Origin: Calendula officinalis | Taxonomy: Eukaryota; Streptophyta; Magnoliopsida; Asterales; Asteraceae | Assembly: GCA_963853835.1 (NCBI GenBank) | Contig: OY970835.1 | Coordinates: 9,787,501 to 9,851,500, forward strand | Direction: 5' to 3' | Length of the DNA stretch: 64,000 bases | Shown here: positions 23,817 to 33,170 of the stretch, in pieces | How the letters are laid out: the number at the start of each line of letters is the position of its first letter | Numbering within the stretch: the first letter of the stretch is position 1 | Notes under the pieces: model-generated | Seen by the model: the letters and a program-made list of their open reading frames with translations, nothing else | Database searches by the model: none | What the model was told of the DNA's origin: nothing | Position numbers and translations under genes: made by a program

Positions 23817-25995
23817 TGTAACACCTCAATTTTTAAAACACTTTTTAAATCATATTTTTTAATAAAAATATTACAATGTCCAATATCCCAAAATACGGGT
23901 TAACAAAAACCATTAAAGGTTTATCAGAGTATTAAAACCGGTGTTACAAGATAATATCATAACCATAGGATAAACGAGATCTACCTACGAGCTCCCGAGC
24001 TAATCAACACTAGGCCACTTCTATCGCGACCTTCTAATCCTTCGATCCTGAACCTGAGTACATAGCCAAAAACAAAGTAGTACGTGAGACAAAATAGTCT
24101 CGTGAGACACATGGGTTTTCGACCCATTCTCAAAAGATTTATAAAATAATATTTATATCAATATAAATACTTATCCTCATCATTTCTATTAATTCATAAC
24201 TCATCTTCTATTCATTTAGTCGCATAAACTAATAAGCTTACCATAAACTTATTCATCATCTAATCACATACTTGTAAGCCATCTCCAAGCTTACACTTTC
24301 TTTATCACATACGCAACGGACCTCTCCAAAGCCAACTCTCCCGAGATTCATAAGCTCTCCCCGTTCCTGGGTCGTCATGCTCACCCAACACTGGGTGTCG
24401 TAAACTGTGACATTCTACTCTTTGCGCAGGGAGGTACCACCCCAAGTAGAAGTTTCATGCTCCCCCATCTCTGGGCGGTCTTATTCCGGATATCTCATTA
24501 ACACTTATGAGCCTCAACTCCTTTCATCAAAATATGAGCATTAGCTCCTTTCATCAAATTCATCACTTATTAGAATACACCTAATCTTGACTTTACCAAG
24601 CCCTTTACTAATTTAAAACATATTTATCATTTATCAAAATCACAATATTTTGACTCCTCTTTGACTAGAATACATGTCTATTACTAGTCACTTTATATTT
24701 ATTCTCTTAGTAATTCGATAACTACTCTTATTAGTGTAATATACTAACCGATACTTATTACCTAAAAATCATTGTCTCAAGCTTTATTAATACATATTAT
24801 TAATAAAGCGATTATCAAGCTCTTTTAAATCATTATCTTTATTCATACATCTTATTTATAAAAACTCATTAATTACTTTTCATTATCATAATCTCTTTCA
24901 AAATCATTAATCATTTAGACATACTCAAATAGTGTATTACTAGCACTTTCTTATCATATCAATCTTATCTTTATTAAAAACGTTTATTAATAAAGACTCC
25001 TAAACATCATAGTTTTAAAAATCATTTGCTATGTACTCAATAAAAGTCTCATGTAATCACCTTAGCCAAGCTAACTCCAAATCGTGTCTAATAACACGAA
25101 TCCTTGCTTTCCAATTTGTGAAATGTCACCAATCTTTAGGTCTTCTTGACCTACCATCAATATCATCACAATAACTAGTTATTATCCATAACTAATCACT
25201 AATCAATCCATATCTACATTCCTAACCACCAAGTTCATCCAACTTGGTGGAATCTCAAACCCTAGTTCAAGATTTCCATCAATAAACCCAAATCCAACTT
25301 GTACACATCGATTACAAGCTTACATTGAGTGTTCTACGCCCATGTTTAGTCATCTTCCCCAAAGATGACATTGTTGGTTCCCCAAACCACCATTTTTACC
25401 CATACAAAGCTCACAATCAAGGTAGATAAGCAAGATACTCAAGAATACTTACCCTTGATGTTTCAGTCCTTCAAGATGATGAAGATCTGAGCTCTTGAGC
25501 TCCAAAATCGCCCAAGAATGCTCCCAAATCGGCTGCACTATGTGTAGGGTTGAAGGTGAAATGAAACCCTAGCCTACACACAAGTTTATATAGTCCAGAC
25601 GCTCCTCGCGCCCCGCTCACGCCCACCTCGCGCCGCGAGGTGACGCGGCTTTGCCTGCTGGTTACCGCTCGAAGACCGGCCTCGCGCCGCGAGCTCGACA
25701 CGAGCTCAACCCGAGCTCTTTGCGTCTCGCCTTTGAAGTTTCTGTTTGAACTCGCGTCTGCCTCGCGCCTGCCTCGCGCCTGCCTCGCGCCTTCCTCGCG
25801 TCGCGAGGACTGTCTGGGTCAGTTTCTTGCCTTTTAAACTTGTTTCCATCCAAGTCTTGACCCATACTTGGTTACACCAAGTCCCAAAAATTCAAACACT
25901 CGATAAAACACAATGAAGACTCGATTAAATATTTTACCACCTTTATTCCTCAATATTTCCATTTAATTCATTAACCGAAAATTCTGGTCGTTACA
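23817..25995 (-). repeat. Solo gypsy LTR inside the Pack-MULE, target TGGCG
   Basis: 2179 bp starting TGTAACACCTC and ending CTGGTCGTTACA, flanked by TGGCG at 23812-23816 and 25996-26000. In sense (minus) direction it starts TGTAACGACC, like the LTR at 29390. There is no internal region, so it is a solo LTR left by recombination. Its plus-left part (about 23940-24130) closely matches the same part of the LTR at 55118, while other parts differ. Confidence 0.92.
25600..25810. repeat. GC-rich palindrome cluster in a solo LTR
   Basis: Contains CACCTCGCG-C-CGCGAGGTG (25624-25642), CTCGCG-C-CGCGAG (25681-25693) and TCCTCGCG-T-CGCGAGGA (25793-25809), with three 'gcctcgcgcct' direct repeats between. 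It stands out as an island of CpG in AT-rich sequence. Frames crossing it (25471-25865) are not taken as genes. Confidence 0.85.
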
Positions 25996-26847
25996 TGGCG
26001 GCCTTCTCCTTCCTCACAATCTCCTCCCTCCTTCTCGTCTCTTTAAACTTCTTCATTCTCCAATCTTCCGACCATCACCACCGCCCTTAAACCACCGCCA
26101 CTATCCACCGCCGATCACTCCTCAACACCACCACTTGCTCGCACATTCTTCAAATACCACGAAACCACCGGTGCTCCTTCTCCACTCTCCACTGCTCCAC
26201 CAATGGCATCCTCAATTACTTCTCATTTCACTTCTGTCACTTCAATCAAAACCCTAATCTCACCATCCCCTTTCTCATTCTCACCGTCATTCTCCACTTC
26301 TACATACTCGTCAAAACCGCCCAAAATCAATTCTCCGTCATCGTCACGTAACTCACCACTCACCTGAATTTATCCCCAAGCATGGGTGCAGTCTCTCTGC
26401 TAGCACTCGGCAACGGCGCTCCCGATGGGATTCGGCGCGATCTTATCAGCTGGAACTTTCGTTTCGGTGCTTGTTGTAGGGTTTGTTGCGATCTATGCAG
26501 CACCGTTTGCAGTGTCTCCGGCGCCATTTGTAAGGGACGTGTTGTTCTATATGACGCCAGGATTTAGGGATGGATCATGGCAGGCTGTAGGGTTTGTTGG
26601 ATTTTATTTGTTTTTCGTAGGGTTTGTGTTTTGGGTGGATTTAGGGATGGATCATGGTGGGAAATTGAAGCGTGGTGGTAGTGAAATTGTAGAGGATCAT
26701 AAAGGTTTGATGCAAATTGATTACGAAAGTGGAAGTGATTTTGTTGATTTTAACAAAAAGAACACTGGGTTTCTGTTTCGAATTCAGCAAGCTTTTGACA
26801 AGGTATGTTATCTATCGATTCAATTGATTTTAGGTGGTTTGATTTGA
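25996..26847 (+). pseudogene. Captured 5' fragment of a cation/calcium exchanger (CCX-type) gene
   Basis: The probable start codon is ATG at 23811-23813. The solo LTR splits the second codon region and the reading resumes at 25996 with a hydrophobic signal-like N-terminus (FSFLTISSLLLVS). Around 26125-26430 comes a Cys-rich segment, a membrane span, then NLSPSMGAVSLLALGNGAPD, the first exchanger motif with GNGAPD. After a frame change at about 26425, GFGAILSAGTFVSVLVVGFV and a WQAVGFVGFYLFFVGFVFW span follow. The stretch normally between GAPD and GFGAIL is missing, as is another before WQAVG. An in-frame TAA occurs near 26350. The exon ends FDK at about 26802, followed by GTATGTTATC, a likely intron donor, so genomic DNA was captured. 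CCX proteins move Ca2+ or K+ across plant membranes. This copy cannot be functional. Confidence 0.88.
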
Positions 26848-28722
26848 AATAGTTAATGTTGCACACTGGAAATCAATGAATTTGTATTAATATGGAAAGT
26901 TGGGACTGATCAAATTGGCTTCTTAAAGTCAAAATTTGTAGCTAATTATGTTATAAAGATGGATATTACTTTAATCATAACTAGTAGAAACTTCATTTTA
27001 AACTTATGTAACCAGGGGGCGGGTGAGCATCGCCATAGCTTTCACCATTGTATAGCTTTGGTTTCTAGGGTTTTGATTTTGGGGAAGAAGATGAAGGTGG
27101 GGAAGGAGTGCGAAAAGACAAAATTACCCTTATGTGCATTGCATATGAGGTCACTTAACAGAAAAATTTAACATCGTTTGACCTAAAGGACCAAACGTGC
27201 AAAATCGGTAATCTTAAAGGACTAAGATTGTCAAAATTAAAAGATTAGGACCACACTTGCAACGTGGTATTTTCTTAAAGGGCCATTTGTGTAATTAACT
27301 CTTTAAACAATTAATACTACTATTTGTTTCTAAAAATTAATTAATAATAATCTATATAATATTTATTCACTTATTTTAACATTTACTCAATAATTTAACA
27401 CAATTGTTTAGTCAGTTCATAATTATTCAATACGTAATTATTCAATTTATTTATCTATAATTATGTAAAATCATTATCTATTGTACAAAACCTAGCAATT
27501 CGACCACAGTAAATCGTTTCATCAAAGATGATAAAAGTTAAATCAATTTGAATATAACATCAATTACATATCGCTCATTTATTTATTTTTCTACGCATAT
27601 AGGAATCTAGCAGTGTTTGGTTGGAATCAATTTTGATAATTTTAATCTTTTGGAAGCAATGCATCAGGTGAGTCCACAGCTCCACTTTTTAACGTATTTT
27701 TATTTACTACTTTTACAAATATTTGGGGTGAAAAACATATCAAATGTTTTAAGAATATTCGCTTTATTCATAATTGTTTATTTTACCGTGATGATACATT
27801 ATGCAAAACATGACAAACAGTCTTTATGCTCGGACTAAGTAGGTGTAGTGCATAGGTAGATGCTTACATCCCATAATTTTAGCTAGTTGCGACTAGGCCC
27901 TGGATATGCAGATGGTACCATTGGCTGACACTCTTCCTCCCACATTTTTGTTTGTTACTTAACGGTTCTACCCAACAGTCAGGGGAGTGCATATCTTAGA
28001 GAACAGAAACATCACACTTAGAGTTGCAGTTTGATTATGGGCTTAGGGTCGGCATATTAACTCAATGGCGTAGCTAACTGTTGGGGACACCAGTCATGCA
28101 TTTTCAATACTTACTACTCTTCACAATCTTACTATTTTGTTTACTTACATGTCTTTACATATCAAATTTTATTACAATATTTCTTTATATCAAAACATTT
28201 TCGAACATCTTATCATCACACATATTTTTGCCTTGTTGGCACATATACATTTTGGGTAAATCAAATCTATATTTTATTATACAATTTATGTCAGTTGGCA
28301 CACAAAAACTTTGTATTTTAGATCATTTTTAAATAACATTTTACTATATGATTTTGCCATGTTTGGCTTACAAAACCTTGTATTTTTAAACAAACACTAA
28401 ACCTGTGTATTCACTCAACAATTTTATTGATCGTTTTATATATGTTTTTCAGGTTAATAGGAGAAGCATTGAGTCCTTAGACTTTGGATCATGAGCATGC
28501 ATAGTGTCGAGATGCCACGAACGTCTTTTCATTAATTTTTGTTTTACTCTTTTTCACTTACATATAAGTTTTGGATAATACTTATTTCAAGTATTTAATT
28601 ACATTTGAAAACTATTAAATGTTTGCAATAATCATTTTTGTGTTACTCATTAATGTTGCATCCCGTTCTTCCGCAAATCATTTATTACTATAAAACCATT
28701 TTTGGCGGGGTGTGACAGTGGA

Positions 28723-29389
28723 GGAAGATGATGATTTGTTGTTCGGGGTTTGAGAAGAGGAGTTGAATTTGAAATTTGAAGATGATCTGAGGTTGTTGTT
28801 GGTTGGTTTCTTATAGTACTTGTTGTTATAGGATGAGATGAGAGCTAAGGTCTGACGAACTGAGTCGATTTCATCTTGTGTCCCCGCAGGGATCAGAGTT
28901 TCTGGTTCTTCAGTTACTACTTCTTTTGATTGTGCTGCAATCATTGCTTCGTTGATACCTTTGTTGAGTGCTAGATTTTGTTTGGCCAACATTGCTAGGG
29001 TGTCTGCAGTATATTGCCTATTTTGGCGATTCCTCTCACCATAGGCTCATTTTGATGTAGATACTCATATAGTTCATGAATATCTATGGAGCTTAAGTCC
29101 TTGTGCTGAATCGCACTGTTTCCAAACATCTCCCACTCCGGTAGTAGGGATTGGATAAATTTGATGTTAATCTCAAGCTTCTCTTTGATGAGTTTGTTCT
29201 TTCTGAGATCATTGAGCATGTTGCAGAATATGAGATAGGTTTGCTCCAGTTCTTCTCCCGGGGTAGCTTTGAATTGACCATAGGTATTTAGGGTGGAAAC
29301 CATCTTCGCTTTGTTACCCAGGTCGGTACCCTCCATTTTCTTTTGGATCTCATCCCAAAGCTCTTTACCCGTGCCGAAGCTATCAAGGT
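28723..29389 (-). pseudogene. SIRE-type copia Gag, middle part
   Basis: Two frames, 28995-29389 and 28723-28992, lie between the two insertions. The upstream one includes ELWDEIQKKMEG and a following helical region typical of copia Gag (retrotrans_gag/UBN2-like core). It ends at a TAG at 28995 because of a one-base shift, and the downstream frame (from 28992) continues as an Asn/Ser-rich segment leading to the CCHC knuckle that resumes at 14072. Gag forms the particle shell. Confidence 0.8.
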
Positions 29390-29562
29390 TGTAACGACCC
29401 GAATTTGTAAATAAATTAAATATGTAAAAATATGATAATTATGGATAAATCATATAAATTACGTGGGAGTTGGTTTCGTGTCGTTTGGACACCGTACGAG
29501 AAAGTTACGGGCGAAACCGGGTCGAGACAAGTTGGAAAAAGTGCAGCCTTGCTGCCATCAGG

Positions 29563-29695
29563 AGTTCGCGACGCGAACTATAAGTTCCCGATCGGGAACT
29601 TGCTCCAGGGAGTTTGGCCATGTGTCGCTAAGTAGTTCGCGACTAGATAACGATCGCTAAGTATGCGTGTAGAAGGAGAGTTCGCGACGCGAACT
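29563..29695. repeat. Three perfect GC-rich palindromes in solo LTR
   Basis: AGTTCGCG-A-CGCGAACT at 29563-29579 and again, identical, at 29679-29695. Between them lies a perfect 20-bp palindrome AAGTTCCCGA/TCGGGAACTT at 29582-29601. They are about 170-300 bp from the LTR start. Confidence 0.9.
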
Positions 29696-30473
29696 ATGGT
29701 CGCGCCGTGAACTTGTGTCTGGCAGCATTAAAGTCGGGATTTGGCTCATTTATTGCCAAGTGAAACCCTAGTTCTTCTCTCTCGAGTTTGTGAGCGATTT
29801 TCGGTGTAAAGCATCATTTGGAGCTGATTTCTTCATCAAACCTTGTGATTCTTCACTCCTAGTTGAAGATTTAAGGTATATCTTCAACCCTTTGTAGTTG
29901 TAGCTTTAGATCTATGGGTTTAGAGGCTTGGGTTTGAAACCCTAGTTCTTGGGGTTATGGAATATGGTGATATAAATGGTGTATACACTTAATAGATGGT
30001 AGATTAACAAGGGAATCAAGTGTATGGTTAAGATTTGTAAGAAACTTAAGGGTTGGTTAAATCTAGGGTTTGGTGAATCACCGTATTTGGGGGAAATGGA
30101 TTGATGGGTGTTATCTAGAGGTAGATGAACACATTGATAGTAGATTATGATGTTGATCATTGTATGGTCATTGTTTTAGGCTTTCGGTGACATCTTGGAA
30201 AGTCGGTGAAATTGGGAAGCGAGAGCTTTGGTGTCAAGAACACAGTTGGAGCATCTTTATTGCTAAGGTGAGTACGTGTGGAATTTACTGAGCACATAGC
30301 CTTTTAAATAATTTCATTACTTGTGTTATGGTCTATTTGCTTAATTGTGTAGACTAGTAGTTGATAGTTAGTTATACCGATGATAGTATTGAACTAACTT
30401 GTTTGATGATGAAAGTGATAGCCGAGGGCTAGATTGGCATAACCATAGGGTTATGATGAGATTGAGATGATGT

Positions 30474-30645
30474 GATGTCACGGGCTACTCCCGGTCATGA
30501 GGTGTGGAGTGAGGGGCAGTTGGGTGAATTCCCATCGACTCATCCACGATAGTTATGCGATGTCACGGGCTACTCCCGGTCATGAGGTGTGGTGTGAGGG
30601 GCAGTTGGGCGTATTCCCATCGACTCAACCACGATAGTAGTCTTA
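30474..30645 (+). repeat. 86-bp tandem duplication in solo LTR
   Basis: 'gatgtcacgggctactcccggtc' blocks start at 30474 and 30560. Each unit includes CGGG-ctact-CCCG, a short hairpin, and ends 'catcgactcawccacgatag'. Confidence 0.85.
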
Positions 30646-31186
30646 CTCATTGGACGTATTCCGGTGGGCAAGACAGGTATCGGTAGCGTGGACGATCCTA
30701 TTGCCGGTACCTTGATTCTAGCTAGTTCGGAGGTAACCCGATAGTTAGACGTGATTGCTAGTTAAGCAAGATTGATAGGGTCACACTAAGGTGACTAGAC
30801 TGGATAGTTGGATATATATATATATATACGTATATTGATTGGTTATATGAAACGTGACATTTCGTTTTATTATCGGGTCTAAACCCATGTAGCTCACGAG
30901 ACGTTTTTGTCTCACGTACTCCTTGTTTTGTTTTGCTATGTACTCAGGTTCGGGATCGAAGGTTTAGGTACGCATGGATAGAGATGCGGGGCCTAGAATA
31001 GAAGAACTTTAGATTGGATTTATGCTTAGCTTTGGTTTTGATCTATTTTGTAACACCAAACTTTATACTCTGATTTTCATACCAAAGGTTTTTGTAAATC
31101 CATATTTTGGAATAGTTCTTCTATTTATGAAAAATGTTTTATTTTGGGCAAATGTTTTGTATTAAAATATGAGGTGTTACAAAGGT

Positions 31187-31511
31187 TGTTGTAGATTTCA
31201 TTCGTTATGCCCTGCAGCATATAGGAGTGTGCGTACACATCAGCCCTAGCCCTATCCTTTTGCTCTTGGGTGTATTCCGCCGGGAGAATTTCGATTACAC
31301 CTCCAGGTATTGCTGGTACAGTGTTTGGGGCTGGAGCCACTGCACGATAGAACTTAGCGGGTCTGGTTGTAAGGGAGTCAAGGATATCTGGACCGGCATG
31401 TTGGCTCAGGATGAAATGGAGAAACCGTTTCTTCCATTGACCGTATTCTCCTCGGTAGAGAACAGGTGGTTTTGTGTTTGATCCAATGGACAAGGCGTCC
31501 TTGGAAGTCAT
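31187..31511 (-). pseudogene. SIRE-type copia Gag, N-terminal part
   Basis: Starting at Met 31511 (MTSKDALSIGSNTKPPVLYR), 108 codons run before the solo LTR. The motif -SIGS-TKPPVL-RGEY-QWK-RFL-FI is typical of the start of Gag in SIRE-type copia. An in-frame Met lies 10 codons earlier (31541), but the family start fits Met 31511 better. The coding sequence continues on the other side of the LTR at 29384. Confidence 0.85.
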
Positions 31512-31544
31512 TTCTTGTTGGAAGAAAAAACGACCGCACAAAAA

Positions 31545-31880
31545 TTAAATTCGGAAAAAGTAGTTCGGTCCGAAGACTTTTGTAGAAGTTCGGGCCGAGG
31601 ATCGATAGAAGTTCGGGCCGAATTTTGAAAGAAGTTCGGGCCGAGGATCGAAAAGAAGTTCGAGCCGAAGATTGATAGAAGTTCGGGCCGAGGGTCGAAA
31701 GAAGTTCGAGCCGAAGATCGATTGTGTTCGAGCCGAAGTTCGGGTGATGTTCGAGCCGAAGTTTGTGTTGAAGTTCGAGCCGAAGATTGGGTTGAAGTTC
31801 GGGCCGAAGTTCGTGTGATGTTCGACCGAAGTTTGTTTTGATGTTCGGGCCGAACTTGTTAGTGTTCTCGGGCCGAACAA
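31545..31880. repeat. Tandem TTCGGGCCGAA / TTCGAGCCGAA array in copia leader
   Basis: About 13 copies at roughly 25-30 bp spacing between 31560 and 31880. Cores alternate between TTCGGGCCGAA and TTCGAGCCGAA, with some truncated. It lies between the PBS and gag. A minus-strand frame through it gives FGPN/SART repeats that I consider non-coding. Confidence 0.85.
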
Positions 31881-32317
31881 GTTCTTGAGCAGAACAGTTA
31901 CGAACAGCCTCTAAAAACCAACTAATTTGATCCTAAAATGCTCGTTTCTTACCCAAATTCTTTGATTCTTATTGTAAACTGACCCAAAACCTTTTTCCTT
32001 CAATCCATTACTACTATATTACTCAAAAACAACCTAGATCTATTCGAAAATTTGAATTTAGAGGGTTTTTGAAGCTTTAATGGTTTTTCCTAAAAATCCA
32101 AATTCTTCATCAGAATGGAGTAGATTCGATCCTAACTCGATTCTAAGCTTAATATATTAACAAAATGAAGCTATTCAATCCATAAGAACAAGAATTAGTA
32201 CCTTGAATCCGATTTTTGATCTTAAACCCCTTTTTCTTCAAAAACCTTGAAAACCCTCTTGATCTTCTGATTTTAACACCAAGTGATGGATTTGGATCGT
32301 TTTCAGATTGAAATTAT
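31881..32317 (-). other. Untranslated leader between PBS and palindrome array
   Basis: No gene. Plain AT-rich leader of the SIRE-type element, with no strong signals seen. Confidence 0.5.
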
Positions 32318-32329
32318 GCTCTGATACCA
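32318..32329 (-). promoter_or_regulatory. Primer-binding site, initiator tRNA-Met
   Basis: The minus strand reads TGGTATCAGAGC, an exact match to the plant initiator-tRNA-Met primer site, two bases after the LTR end (32332). It primes minus-strand DNA synthesis of the SIRE-type copia. Confidence 0.95.
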
Positions 32330-32331
32330 AT

Positions 32332-32640
32332 TGACAAGCATAAGAACACTGATTCAATCCATACTTTGGTGTTTGATGATGATTTTGGTGGAAATGAGAT
32401 GAAGAGCTATTAGGGTTTTAGAGAGAGAAATCTAGAGAGAAGTAGAGAGAACAATTGCAGAATTGTAAATATGATTAATGTGCAAAAGTTATGGAATTAA
32501 GCCTTACACTTTGGTTTATATACCATTGGCTTAATTCCTTGATTAATTAAGACTAAGCTTAATGTTAAACTAAACTATTATACAATGTTACCATCTACCC
32601 CCTAGACTATTCTTTACAACTATTTAGTACCTAACACTAG
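32332..32640 (-). repeat. Part of the 5' LTR of the SIRE-type copia, with TATA box
   Basis: The LTR ends (in its own sense) with TGTCA at 32332. A TATA box TATATAAA lies on the minus strand at 32515-32522, about 185 bp before the LTR end, as expected for the promoter and R-U5 part. The U3 limit is not clear. Hairpin-rich sequence begins soon after 32670 and may belong to the neighbouring element. Confidence 0.65.
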
Positions 32641-32671
32641 TATTTTCGGAATTTAGGAAGAACCCTAGGAT

Positions 32672-33170
32672 CAAGATTGTCAAAAAATTTGATCAAGAGG
32701 ATTCTTTCCTTAATTAATTGATCTTCAAAATCTAGGATCAAGTATGTTAAACCAAGATTTGGTTTAATTGATTAAAAAGGATTCTTTTTTTTTAGATTTT
32801 CGTGATCAAGGGGATTCCTTGGACACCAAGTTTGTTAAACTAGCCTAGTTTAATTGGTGAAAAAGTTTCCTAGGCTTTAAGGATTTTTCCGAAAAACCCT
32901 TGATATAATCTAGAACCCTAGAACATTAAACTAGTTTAAGTTTAATGATTTAAAAGAATTAATTAGTTTAATAATCTAAAACCTAGATAATTAAACAAGT
33001 TTATGTTTAATAGGTTTAATTATTATTTTAATTGATTTATTGAGACTAGTCCTTTAAACCTTGAAATCTAGACAAAGTTTATTGTCTATAAGGTTTAAAT
33101 TAAAAAGTTTAAATAAATTTATTAGGGTTATAATCCATCTTAGAATTTAAACAAAGTTTATTGTTTAAAT
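32672..33170. repeat. Chain of small hairpins, several with the loop AGTTTA
   Basis: Perfect inverted repeats follow each other: TTAAACCA/TGGTTTAA (32747-32767), TTAAACTAG/CTAGTTTAA (32835-32853), CATTAAAC/GTTTAATG (32924-32947), ATTAAACA/TGTTTAAT (32990-33011), TAGACAA/TTGTCTA (33069-33088) and ATTTAAACAA/TTGTTTAAAT (33145-33170). The last three share the 6-nt loop AGTTTA while their stems differ on both arms. Confidence 0.85.

Larger units (their letters stand above)
23593..27301. mobile_element. Pack-MULE carrying a CCX gene fragment, 9-bp target duplication
   Basis: Ends GAGTTAATTACACAAATGG and its inverse, with terminal inverted repeats running about 200 bp (23593-23797 and 27098-27301). 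The 9-bp duplication TTTAAACAA lies at 23584-23592 and 27302-27310, and the 5' LTR of the host gypsy shows the empty site. Long inverted ends and a 9-bp duplication are diagnostic of Mutator-like elements. There is no transposase. The cargo is the 5' part of a cation/calcium exchanger gene, interrupted two codons in by a solo LTR. Confidence 0.95.
14078..28717 (+). mobile_element. Ty3-gypsy (chromovirus-like) element inserted in copia gag, target duplication GTGGA
   Basis: The element starts TGTGACAACC and ends GGTGTGACA, flanked by GTGGA at 14073-14077 and 28718-28722. It has two long LTRs (14078-17245 and 22085-28717), a PBS at 17249-17261 and a polypurine tract at 22071-22084. The interior is about 4.8 kb and carries scraps of gypsy RT, RNase H and integrase full of stops. 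The LTRs look 1-2% different by eye apart from later insertions, while the coding part is ruined. This suggests a non-autonomous (LARD-like) copy moved by another element's proteins. Later insertions: a MITE in the 5' LTR, CACTA in the interior, a Pack-MULE in the 3' LTR. Confidence 0.92.
22085..28717 (+). repeat. 3' LTR of the gypsy element (with Pack-MULE)
   Basis: 6633 bp, about 2915 bp after subtracting the MULE and its duplicated target. Sequence matches the 5' LTR on both sides of the MULE and ends GGCGGGGTGTGACA. It lacks the Stowaway MITE. Confidence 0.92.
29390..31181 (+). repeat. Solo gypsy LTR in copia gag, target AAGGT
   Basis: 1792 bp from TGTAACGACCC to GAGGTGTTACA, with AAGGT at 29385-29389 and 31182-31186. 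There is no internal domain. It contains GC palindromes (29563-29695), an 86-bp tandem pair (30474-30645), a (TA)n run near 30814-30828, and the 'tctcacgtactcc...ggttcgggatcgaagg' block shared with the other solo LTRs. Confidence 0.92.
2632..32640 (-). mobile_element. SIRE/Maximus-type Ty1-copia retrotransposon, minus strand, decayed and interrupted
   Basis: Read on the minus strand, this element has a partial 5' LTR (from 32332 upward), a perfect initiator-tRNA-Met PBS (32318-32329), gag (31511 to about 28723), a CCHC knuckle and coiled coils (14072 to 12181), pol in copia order protease-integrase-RT-RNase H (11374 to 7892), an extra ORF in env position (6652 to 2879) and polypurine tracts (2632-2683). 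An ORF after pol and this protease/integrase style are typical of the SIRE/Maximus lineage. Two insertions split gag: the gypsy element at 14078-28717 and the solo LTR at 29390-31181. Frameshifts and nonsense codons show it is dead. The 3' LTR was not found and the far end of the 5' LTR is unresolved, so the right coordinate is approximate. Confidence 0.8.

Noticed and set aside
25471..25865. Arg/Ser-rich frames across the GC-rich part of the solo LTR
   Set aside because: Open only because the palindromic GC segment lacks stops; no domain and inside an LTR.
28081..28332. Phe/Ile-rich 83-codon ORF as a small membrane protein
   Set aside because: Present in both gypsy LTRs (16609-16860) in AT-rich DNA without a conserved motif.
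31545..31880. Minus-strand frame with repeated FGPNF/SART peptides as a repeat protein gene
   Set aside because: The peptide repeats follow directly from the palindromic DNA array, occur in several frames, and a similar frame arises from the second array near 7000.
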